Shown here piece after piece: positions 9,125-16,122 of a DNA stretch of 64,000 bases (position 1 is its first letter; every line of letters starts with the position of its first letter). The stretch is from the NCBI GenBank assembly GCA_017642695.1, contig JAEPQD010000001.1:699301-763300 (forward strand), written 5' to 3'. Source of the DNA: Parvibaculum sp. GTDB lineage: Bacteria > Pseudomonadota > Alphaproteobacteria > Parvibaculales > Parvibaculaceae. Below the pieces are notes generated by a model. It had not been told where the DNA came from and made no database searches. It saw only the letters and a program-made list of their open reading frames with translations. The translations under genes were made by a program, and so were the position numbers.

Positions 9125-9239
9125 CGTTCCGCGGCTTTATCCCCGCTGTGACTTTTGCCGTTCCGGCTGTGACCTTTCTGTCGTTGCCGTTCTGCATCGG
9201 CGATGCCGTGCCGCCACAGCGGGGACAAGAGGCGCGTTC

Positions 9240-9268
9240 TTGACGGTTCGGTGACAGTTCGATGACGG
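9240..9268 (-). promoter_or_regulatory. Triple Pho-box-like repeat between two convergent genes
   Basis: Three 7-bp units (TTGACGG, GTGACAG, ATGACGG on the plus strand) recur exactly every 11 bases. Read on the minus strand they are CCGTCAT, CTGTCAC and CCGTCAA, close to the PhoB half-site CTGTCAT with 4-base spacers. A leftward PhoB promoter here would run antisense to the end of the PstS-like gene, since the next minus-strand gene to the right ends at 9382. Confidence 0.5.
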
Positions 9269-9312
9269 TCGCCCCGATTTGTCCCCGCTTGCCGGGTTAT
9301 CCCCATGGCAAA

Positions 9313-9340
9313 ACCCCCGGTGGATTTCTCCACCGGGGGT
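9313..9340 (-). terminator. Rho-independent terminator of the porin gene
   Basis: An 11-bp perfect stem (9313-9323 with 9330-9340) with a 6-base loop, followed on the minus strand by a T run. It lies 42 bases past the porin stop. Confidence 0.85.
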
Positions 9341-9381
9341 CTGCCGTCTGACGATCTGCGAGGATCGGACTGGACGTAGGC

Positions 9382-10770
9382 TCAGAAGGCGAACTGCGTG
9401 CGCAGCGCAACCGCATCGTGGCCGAAGTTCGAGTTGGTGACGCCGCCCCGGTCTTCTACATCCACGTTCAGGTAGTTGAGCATGAAACGGAGGTTGTTGT
9501 TGACGTACCAGTTGAGGCCCACCGTGATGATGTCCTGCTCGCCGCCCGCGATGCCCGCGCTGGCGTCGTTGAGATCGGCCTGGCTGTAGCGCGCCGCGAT
9601 TTCCCAGGCACCCGAGCCCTTGTTGCCGAAGCCGAAGGGATTGGCAGGCTTCACACCCTTGAAGGCAGCCTTCTTGATGTCATAGTTGTAGGATTCGCCC
9701 GTCAGAATCCACGAGGCCTGCAGGTACCAGGCGTCAAGATCGGCGTCGGGGTTTGCGTTGAGGCCGCTGACGTCGAAACGGTAGTATTCGCCCTGAGCGC
9801 GGAACGGGCCGTAGTTGAACGCGAGTTCCGGACCATAGACCGAGACCGTATCGACCGTGGCGCCGAAATTCGCGTCGATCAGGCGCGTCGGGTCAATACG
9901 GAGTTCCGGCCGGTCGCGGAGGCGAAGCGCGTCGCCCGGCAGATTGAAGGAGTGCGAAGCCGAAACGCCAAAGTGAAAGTTCGCACCTTCTTTCGGTGAG
10001 GTTGCGTAGGCCAGACGACCAACGGCGTTCGACGTATCGAAGTCCGTGTTGCCCGCCGAAGTGTTGTTGCCGACGGTGCCCATGGAATAGAAGGCGCTGC
10101 TGTAGAAATTGCTGGTGTTGTAGATACCGCCGAGCAGCATGCGCCCTTCGCCCGCCGCCGGGCTGATGGCGAGATTTGCTGCCGTGGCGCGTTCGATGAA
10201 GGTAATGTCGTTCGAAGACGTCGAGTCGTCGAGCGTCATCCGCGGCTTCGTCGCACCGGTGAGGATCTGCAGGCCGTCGATGCCTTTGTAGGCCAACACC
10301 GCTTCGTAGATGCGGGCGTTCGATTCCGTGCCACTGTCGCCGAAGTTGAATTCGATATTGTATCCGAAATCCTTGGCGAGCGTGCCGTTGAGACCGACAC
10401 GGAGGCGCCGGAAGTTGGCGTTGCCGCGCAAGCCGCCGAAGTTGGCCTTGCTGGCGTCGTCCTGGTCGTAGCCGCCGACGTCGAGATGGGCGCGACCGGT
10501 GATGCCGAAAGTGAAGTTGCCGTCGGCCGACTTGAAGACCGGACGGCCGTTCTTCAGCGAGACCTCGACGTCGCTCTTGCGTTCCTCGAGGCTCTTGATC
10601 GCGTTGCCGTGCTGGATCTGCACGTCGTCGACCTTCCGCTGCAGCGCTTCGATCTGCGCTTTCAGGGCGTCGAGTTCCGCCTGGGTGTTGCTGGCGGCGA
10701 AGGCGGGTACCGCGAGAAAGGCGGCTGCGCCCAGTGCGGTACCGGCCAGCAGAATGTTTCGCAACGTCAT
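9382..10770 (-). CDS. OprP/OprO-type porin (phosphate-selective porin family)
   Basis: 462 aa outer-membrane beta-barrel. It has a signal peptide ending VPAFAAS, then a coiled coil (about residues 28-65, heptads such as ELDALKAQIEALQRKVDDV), as in trimeric OprO/OprP-type porins. The barrel has alternating strands and ends in a terminal Phe (ALRTQFAF). Members carry phosphate or polyphosphate, although selectivity varies. A Pho box about 120 bases upstream of the ATG supports induction under phosphate starvation, and a clear terminator follows. It appears to be a single-gene transcript. Confidence 0.85.
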   Translation of the reverse strand: MTLRNILLAGTALGAAAFLAVPAFAASNTQAELDALKAQIEALQRKVDDVQIQHGNAIKSLEERKSDVEVSLKNGRPVFKSADGNFTFGITGRAHLDVGGYDQDDASKANFGGLRGNANFRRLRVGLNGTLAKDFGYNIEFNFGDSGTESNARIYEAVLAYKGIDGLQILTGATKPRMTLDDSTSSNDITFIERATAANLAISPAAGEGRMLLGGIYNTSNFYSSAFYSMGTVGNNTSAGNTDFDTSNAVGRLAYATSPKEGANFHFGVSASHSFNLPGDALRLRDRPELRIDPTRLIDANFGATVDTVSVYGPELAFNYGPFRAQGEYYRFDVSGLNANPDADLDAWYLQASWILTGESYNYDIKKAAFKGVKPANPFGFGNKGSGAWEIAARYSQADLNDASAGIAGGEQDIITVGLNWYVNNNLRFMLNYLNVDVEDRGGVTNSNFGHDAVALRTQFAF

Positions 10771-10892
10771 TTGACGTCTCCGTGTTCTGTGGATGAGCTT
10801 CTGTTGCAGGATTGGCAGCCGCGACGAACGCCGCGAACACCCCCCATGCCGTCGCTCGTAACAGAGCCATGTGACGGTTCGTTTCCATTTTT

Positions 10893-10910
10893 ATGACAGT
10901 GAGATGACGG
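10893..10910 (-). promoter_or_regulatory. Pho box upstream of the porin
   Basis: On the minus strand CCGTCAT and CTGTCAT are separated by 4 bases, matching the PhoB consensus of two 7-bp units with an 11-base period. A further unit (CCGTCAC, 10871-10877) lies exactly two periods downstream. It sits 123 bases before the porin ATG and points toward it. Confidence 0.75.
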
Positions 10911-11090
10911 TCGGAAAATGTGGCCAGCCTGCATCGGTATTCGGCGGATCGCGCGGGGGAAATTGTAAGGACAGATCGGAAAAGCCTATAAAAATGAATG
11001 AGTTACGATGTGCGCTTGCCCCACGGCCCAGAAGCCACAACCGCGAGGAAAGATGCCGACCCGGTTCTCCATTCTCGACCGTGCAAGAGA

Positions 11091-11117
11091 AAACGGCAGG
11101 GACTGGCCCTGCCGTTT
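11091..11117 (-). terminator. Terminator of the TonB-dependent receptor gene
   Basis: An 11-bp stem (11091-11101 with 11107-11117) followed on the minus strand by TTTTCTCTT, 23 bases after the receptor stop. Confidence 0.85.
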
Positions 11118-11139
11118 GTCATGATCGGGGCCCGGACGA

Positions 11140-13419
11140 TCAGAAGGTAAGGCGGATGCCTCCGAGCACCGTGCGGGGCTTGCCGGGGCGTGCGCCGGCC
11201 GGGTCGAACGAGACATTGTAGACCTCGTCCGTCACGTTCTCGACGATGCCGATCAGGCTGACGCCGGGAACAATGTCGACCTCCGCCGACAGATCGAGAA
11301 CAATCCGTTCGTTGATGAGCTGGTTGTCCGGAATCGCGCCCTGGCCGGCAACCGAGCGTGTCTCGCTGACATAGCTGGCAATGACGTTGGCCCGCCATGT
11401 TTCGCTTTCCACGCCCGCCGTCAGAGTCAACTGGTGGTCGGGAACATAAGGCAACTCATCTCCCGCGATCACATTGCCCCACGGGCCGAAACCGCTGTTG
11501 AAGCTCGTTTTGAATTCCGCATTCGTATAGGTGTAGATCGCGGCGACCGGGAGGGACCATGCCGTATCGAGAAGGTCGGCGGCATCGTAGCCAGCGGTGA
11601 TTTCGAGGCCCTTTACGTCGACCTCGCCACCATCGAACTGTGCACCAATAGCGCAACCGCCGCCGGTCGAAGCAGTGCAGGTGCCGAGCAGGTTCGAATA
11701 GTCGTTGAAGAAACCCACAGCCTCGAAGTTGAACTCGCCGGCACCGTAGCGAAACCCCGCTTCGTAGTTGACCGATCGTTCTGCATCGGAGGTGGATCCG
11801 GTACCGGGGGCGACGAACCCGCGATGCACGCCGCCGATGATCTGCCACTCGTCATTGAGGTAATAGACGGCGCCGGCCCCCGGAATGAAGACATCGACTG
11901 TATTTTCGGCAACGGTTGCCGGACCGGTTCTGCCTGGATCTGCCGCTCCCCAGCGGGTTTGCCGCAGGCGGATCGTTTCATAGCGCAGGCCCGGCGTAAT
12001 TGTCAGCTTGTCCCAGTCGATCGTATCCTGAACGAAGAACGACCAGGCCTGGGCATCGCCAACCCGGTTATCCTGGCTGCCTGGAGCCCCTGCCGTCGTC
12101 AGCGTCATCTGTCCGCCCGCCATTGTGTACACATCGTCATTCTGGAAGCGGTCCTCTTCGTCCTCGTGATAGCGGACGGAGAGTTCCAGATAGTGGGCGA
12201 TGTCGCCGGTCAGGAAGGCCGATCCGAGAACGGACTGAATTCCGGCGGAGTAATATTCGCGATTGTTGTTGCGGACGCGGATTTCGCCTGCGGCGCCTTT
12301 GAGGACGGCCAGTTCGGCGGCGTTGGCCGAGGGGTCGCCGACAATGCTCGAAATGCTCGTCCATGTGGGAGCGCCGGTAAGCCGAGCATCGTTGATCTTG
12401 TACCAGGCGCGGCTTGTGTCGTTGTAGTAAAGCGTGGTCGTCAGATTGATGTCGTTTGAAAAATCGACCCGATGGGATGCCTGCAGCGTCAGGTGGTCGA
12501 CATTCATTTCGTCGACTTGGCTGGCCGCGTAGCGCCGATAGGGATTCGCGGCGAAGTCCGCGGGAGTGAGACCAAGATAGGTTTCATCCGAGACTTCGTC
12601 CGAGCGTTGTACCTTGAACTCGAAGGACTGCCGCAAGCCCGATTCCGCAGTGCTTTTGAATGCGAGCTTCGCGAGATAGTCCTGGATACGATAGCCCGTA
12701 TCGCCACCTCCATCGAGCTCCTTGAAACCGTCGGTGCGGTCCTGCAGCGTCTCCGCCAGAAGACCGACGTCCCAGTCTTCGGAAAGGGACATCCATCCGC
12801 CGCCATAACCATGGACGCGAAGCGTGCTGTCTTCGCCTCCAAGGATCTTGAGCGATCCGGACAGGCTTCCATCGTCACTATCCGGAATGGAAGTCGAAAA
12901 GAGATTGATGGCACCGGCAACCGTCGAAGGCCCGTACTTGATTGCCGCCGGACCCTTCACGACTTCGATCGCCTCGATGCGGCCCATATGCGGGAAGTAG
13001 TAAGCGGCGGGCGCAGCGTAGGGGGCCGGCGCCATCAGCACGCCGTCTTCCATAATGACGATCTTGTTGTTGCGGTCGCTGCCGGATCCTCGAATGCCGA
13101 TATTCGGTCTGAGGCCGTAGCCGTCTTCTTCCTGAATCTGGAGCCCGGGGACGACGCGCAGCGTACGATTGATGTCCGTGTAGGAGAACTTTTCGATCTC
13201 CTCCTTCGGGACGAATGTGGCGGAGCCGCCGACGTCCCGGACGTCTTCGGCCGACCCGGTAACCAGAAGGCCTTCCAGTATGTGCACCTTTACATTGGTG
13301 TCCGGCCCCTGTTCGGAAACGGTGGTTGGGCTGGTTTCCTGGGAAAGGGCCGGAGCGGCCCATAGCGTCATAGCGGTGAGCGCACCGGTGAGTGATCTTG
13401 AGGTCGTTCTGAAAGCCAT
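11140..13419 (-). CDS. TonB-dependent outer-membrane receptor (FecA/siderophore type)
   Basis: 759 aa. After a signal peptide (ends AAPALSQ) comes a TonB box-like stretch (ILEGLLVTGS), then the plug domain with VVPGLQIQEEDGYGLRPNIG and IRGSGSDRNNKIVIMEDGV. The 22-strand barrel ends in a terminal Phe (LGGIRLTF). The GLRPNIGIRGS signature resembles FecA-like receptors for ferric citrate or siderophores; no FecI/FecR pair is nearby. The ATG at 13419 follows GAGGGGG. A 19-bp palindrome 70 bases upstream may be the iron-responsive operator. It is transcribed alone, with its own terminator. Confidence 0.92.
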   Translation of the reverse strand: MAFRTTSRSLTGALTAMTLWAAPALSQETSPTTVSEQGPDTNVKVHILEGLLVTGSAEDVRDVGGSATFVPKEEIEKFSYTDINRTLRVVPGLQIQEEDGYGLRPNIGIRGSGSDRNNKIVIMEDGVLMAPAPYAAPAAYYFPHMGRIEAIEVVKGPAAIKYGPSTVAGAINLFSTSIPDSDDGSLSGSLKILGGEDSTLRVHGYGGGWMSLSEDWDVGLLAETLQDRTDGFKELDGGGDTGYRIQDYLAKLAFKSTAESGLRQSFEFKVQRSDEVSDETYLGLTPADFAANPYRRYAASQVDEMNVDHLTLQASHRVDFSNDINLTTTLYYNDTSRAWYKINDARLTGAPTWTSISSIVGDPSANAAELAVLKGAAGEIRVRNNNREYYSAGIQSVLGSAFLTGDIAHYLELSVRYHEDEEDRFQNDDVYTMAGGQMTLTTAGAPGSQDNRVGDAQAWSFFVQDTIDWDKLTITPGLRYETIRLRQTRWGAADPGRTGPATVAENTVDVFIPGAGAVYYLNDEWQIIGGVHRGFVAPGTGSTSDAERSVNYEAGFRYGAGEFNFEAVGFFNDYSNLLGTCTASTGGGCAIGAQFDGGEVDVKGLEITAGYDAADLLDTAWSLPVAAIYTYTNAEFKTSFNSGFGPWGNVIAGDELPYVPDHQLTLTAGVESETWRANVIASYVSETRSVAGQGAIPDNQLINERIVLDLSAEVDIVPGVSLIGIVENVTDEVYNVSFDPAGARPGKPRTVLGGIRLTF

Positions 13420-13488
13420 GTGTCCCCCTCGCTGCGCCCGATGGCGCGAGTCTGTGAAGGGTTCATACAAGCTTCACAAAGGGGTGTA

Positions 13489-13507
13489 AATGCGATTGCC
13501 TCGCATT
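13489..13507. promoter_or_regulatory. Palindrome upstream of the TonB-dependent receptor, possible Fur-type site
   Basis: AATGCGA and TCGCATT flank a 5-base centre, a perfect 7-bp inverted repeat. It resembles alphaproteobacterial Fur-type boxes built on TGC...GCA ends. It lies between the hydrolase stop and the receptor start, about 70 bases before the receptor ATG. Confidence 0.5.
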
Positions 13508-13547
13508 TTTGATCGCAGAACCAGCGTTTTTGAGTGCGTCCGTCAGG

Positions 13548-14795
13548 TCAAGCGCGGCCCTCTTCGCTGTCTCCGGCCAGCTTTGTCAGAACCGCCGAAC
13601 TTTTCTCAAGCGTTCGGTGAACGGGGCACTTTCCCGCGATCTCGACGACCTTCTCCGCAAGCGTCGAGTCCTCCAGACGACCTTCGATATGGATGGTTCG
13701 CTCGAAAAGGTCGACATACCCCTCCCGGCCTTCCGCGCAGGCTTCGCAGTCCTTCGCATGTACTTTCGAGTGCCCCACCTCAACGGAGATCCGGCCAAGG
13801 TCCAGGCCCTTCTTCTCGGCATACAGCCGCAATGTCATCGAGGTGCAGGCGCCGAGGGCGATCGAGAGGTAGTCGTAAGGGTTCGGACCGGAATCGAAGC
13901 CGCCATGGCTCTCCGGTTCGTCTGCGAAAAGCCGGTGCGGACCGCTCGCGATACGCTGCTGGAACTTGCCCTTGCCGGTCTCGGTCACGGTGACGGTCTG
14001 CGGATCGCCCGCGTCGTCGCCGGTCTCCTCGATACCGATATAGCGCGAGGCCCAGGCCGCGAGGACATCGGCCACGTAAAGCGCATCGCTCCGCCGCGCG
14101 AGTAGGTGGTTCGCATTGTCGAGCGAGACAAAGCTTTTCGGATGCCTGGCCGCGTCGAAGATCTTTGCGGCATTCTCGATGCCGACGGTCTGGTCGAGAG
14201 GTGCGTGGAATATGAGAAGAGCCTTGCGAAGCGAGGAAATTTTCCCGGCAAGGTTCTGTTCCCGTACATCGTCCAGAAACTGTTTGCGGATCCGGAACTT
14301 CCGGCCGGCAAGCGTGACTTCGGCTTCCCCTCTCGTTTCGATCTTCGAGAGGTCCGCCTGGAAACTGCGAGTGACATGGTCGGCATCCGCCGGGGCGCCG
14401 ATGGTCGCGACCGCCTTTGCTTCCGGCACGTCACCGGCCGCGGCAAGGACCGCGGCGCCGCCCAGGCTGTGTCCGATCAGGATGGCAGGCGCCTCGTATT
14501 CCTCACGCAGAAAGTCGACGGCGCACAAAAGGTCGGCAACGTTGGACGAGAAATTCGTGTTGGCGAACTCTCCGCCGCTCATTCCGAGCCCGGTGAAGTC
14601 GAAGCGGAGCACCCCTATGCCGCGCGCGGCAAGCGCCCCCGCGATGCGAGCGGCGGCGAAAATGTCCTTTGAGCAGGTGAAGCAATGGACGAAGACCGCA
14701 TAGGCGCTCGCGGGTCCGACGGGAAGATCGAGCAGAGCGGCCAGCGGCTCTCCCTGCGAACCCGTGAAAGTCACCTTCGTCGAACGAACTGTCAT
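13548..14795 (-). CDS. Fused alpha/beta hydrolase and OsmC-like protein
   Basis: 415 aa. Residues 1-255 are an alpha/beta hydrolase with the nucleophile elbow GHSLGG, an acid region near HAPLDQTVG and the His in DNANHLLAR. Residues 265-410 are an OsmC/YhfA-like domain with the two redox cysteines in GACTSMTLR and GKCPVHRTL. OsmC domains reduce organic hydroperoxides through the cysteine pair; the hydrolase may release the substrate from an ester or lipid. This fusion is a known arrangement in Alphaproteobacteria. The gene lies between the receptor and the stress locus. Confidence 0.9.
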   Translation of the reverse strand: MTVRSTKVTFTGSQGEPLAALLDLPVGPASAYAVFVHCFTCSKDIFAAARIAGALAARGIGVLRFDFTGLGMSGGEFANTNFSSNVADLLCAVDFLREEYEAPAILIGHSLGGAAVLAAAGDVPEAKAVATIGAPADADHVTRSFQADLSKIETRGEAEVTLAGRKFRIRKQFLDDVREQNLAGKISSLRKALLIFHAPLDQTVGIENAAKIFDAARHPKSFVSLDNANHLLARRSDALYVADVLAAWASRYIGIEETGDDAGDPQTVTVTETGKGKFQQRIASGPHRLFADEPESHGGFDSGPNPYDYLSIALGACTSMTLRLYAEKKGLDLGRISVEVGHSKVHAKDCEACAEGREGYVDLFERTIHIEGRLEDSTLAEKVVEIAGKCPVHRTLEKSSAVLTKLAGDSEEGRA

Positions 14796-14938
14796 TGTTC
14801 CCTCCCGTCGCGCAGGTACGAGTGTGCGTGAGCTTACCCCAGATGACGGAACCCGGCTCGCCTTTCACGCCGCGTTGTGGAACGCGGATGGAACTCGATC
14901 AGGGCAAATCCGGCGCCAATGCAGCAACAATAAGATTC

Positions 14939-14963
14939 GGAACGCCGCCTTCCCGGGCCCGTT
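14939..14963 (+). promoter_or_regulatory. EcfG-type promoter of the PRC-barrel gene
   Basis: GGAAC (14939-14943), 16 bases, CGTT (14960-14963): a perfect match to the alphaproteobacterial EcfG consensus GGAAC-N16/17-CGTT. The predicted start near 14970 leaves a leader of about 50 bases before the ATG at 15020. Confidence 0.85.
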
Positions 14964-15019
14964 GATACGACAAGGGTTGCGCGACCCCGCGCACCCAGAT
15001 GGCACGAAGGAGAAATACC

Positions 15020-15826
15020 ATGAAGCGGCTTTTCACGACGACCGCGCTGGTTGCCTCGATGGCTTTTGCGTCGGCGGCCTATGCGGCATCGGACGATATG
15101 CAGAATACGTCGAAAGAAGTGACGCCGGCGGAGCAGCAGGACACGCAGGCTGCGACCGAGACGCCGGAGGAACTTCTGACGGGATCTCTCAATGAAAGTG
15201 CGGACGTGCTCACCATCGACGGCGAGGCTGCCATCATGTCCGCAACGGCGATTTCCGCCCGCGACGTGATCGGCGCGAGCGTCGTCGGCCCGGACGGCGA
15301 GGAAGTCGGCGTCGTTGACGATCTGGCCCTGGCGGAGGACCGTTCCATCGAGCAGATCATCGTCGCCGACGGAGCCGTGTTCGGCTTTGGCGGCAAGGAT
15401 GTCGCCATCGACTTTCAGGGAGCATCCATAACGCGCGACGAAAACGACGAGCGCACCGTGCGGATTGGCATGACGGCCAAGGCGCTTGAGAGCGTTTCCG
15501 AGTTCGACAAGGCTCCGCTGGAAGAGTCCGGCACTCGCCTCGCCAGCACCTGGCTCGACCGCGAAGTGACGCTGGCAACGGCCGATGACGGCTCGGGCGA
15601 GGTGACCGATCTGATCATGAGCGAAAGCGGTACGGCCAGGTATGCGGTCGTGGAGTTCGGTGGTCTTCTGGAAATGGGTGACAATCAGGTCGCCGTCGAG
15701 GTGGCCGAGCTCGGCGCGGCGCCCGCCGGTGAACCGTTCAACCTCTCCATGACGCAGGACGAACTTCGCGAGGCCCCGAAGTTCCATTATGACGCCGACG
15801 AGGTTCCGCAGCAGACCGACATGTAA
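15020..15826 (+). CDS. Exported PRC-barrel domain protein
   Basis: 268 aa with a signal peptide (MKRLFTTTALVASMAFASAAYA), an acidic linker, then two PRC-barrel-like repeats: residues ~75-135 (DVIGASVVGPDGEEVGVVDDL) and ~165-225 (LASTWLDREVTLATADDGSG). PRC-barrel proteins of this exported type are common EcfG-regulated genes of unknown role, perhaps at the cell envelope. The ATG at 15020 has GAAGGAG at the right distance. A perfect EcfG promoter lies about 55 bases upstream and a strong terminator follows. Confidence 0.85.
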   Translation: MKRLFTTTALVASMAFASAAYAASDDMQNTSKEVTPAEQQDTQAATETPEELLTGSLNESADVLTIDGEAAIMSATAISARDVIGASVVGPDGEEVGVVDDLALAEDRSIEQIIVADGAVFGFGGKDVAIDFQGASITRDENDERTVRIGMTAKALESVSEFDKAPLEESGTRLASTWLDREVTLATADDGSGEVTDLIMSESGTARYAVVEFGGLLEMGDNQVAVEVAELGAAPAGEPFNLSMTQDELREAPKFHYDADEVPQQTDM

Positions 15827-15851
15827 CGTCATCCGCTGCCAAGGCGATAAG

Positions 15852-15879
15852 CCCGGCCGGTGAAACCGGCCGGGTTTTT
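15852..15879 (+). terminator. Terminator of the PRC-barrel gene
   Basis: A 10-bp GC stem (15852-15861 with 15865-15874), GAA loop, then five T. It lies 25 bases after the stop codon. Confidence 0.9.
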
Positions 15880-15939
15880 CTTTGCCGCTCGAGAATCGCG
15901 AAACGCCGCCGCGCGCTCGCTGCACGGACAGTGCGAAGG

Positions 15940-16056
15940 AAATTTTTGGGAAGAAGTAGCCCCCGATCCAGTGGGGCTTGGGGGGCGGGGATAAAACTGG
16001 ACCGGGGGGCTTGCAAAGGTTGCTGGCTCCGGGGAGACGCCACCATCGCAATTGCA
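15940..16056 (-). ncRNA. Candidate EcfG-dependent small RNA with a C-rich loop (GsrN-like)
   Basis: No credible protein is encoded here on either strand, yet a minus-strand EcfG promoter (16064-16089) points into it. The predicted transcript forms a 13-bp stem (15996-16008 with 15960-15972, one G-U pair). Its 23-base loop holds CCCCGCCCCCC and CCCC, an ideal anti-Shine-Dalgarno surface. A second C-rich stretch (CTCCCC, within 16028-16038) lies near the 5' end. Caulobacter GsrN is a sigma-T-dependent small RNA with such a C-rich target loop. The 5' end is predicted from the promoter. The 3' end is a guess, because no clean terminator is visible. Confidence 0.5.
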
Positions 16057-16063
16057 CCCAGAT

Positions 16064-16089
16064 AACGCGGGCCGGAACGGATTGGTTCC
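16064..16089 (-). promoter_or_regulatory. EcfG-type promoter with no protein gene downstream
   Basis: On the minus strand GGAAC (16089-16085), 17 bases, CGTT (16067-16064). The next minus-strand protein gene is over 1.2 kb away behind an opposing gene, so a non-coding transcript is the likeliest product. Confidence 0.7.
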
Positions 16090-16122
16090 TTCTCAGATCA
16101 AAAAAATCTGTGTGATTTGTCT

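Noticed and set aside
9146-9184. CTGTGAC, CTGTGAC and CTGTCGT units on the plus strand
   Set aside because: They resemble Pho half-sites, two with an 11-base period, but each departs from the consensus and no plus-strand gene follows.
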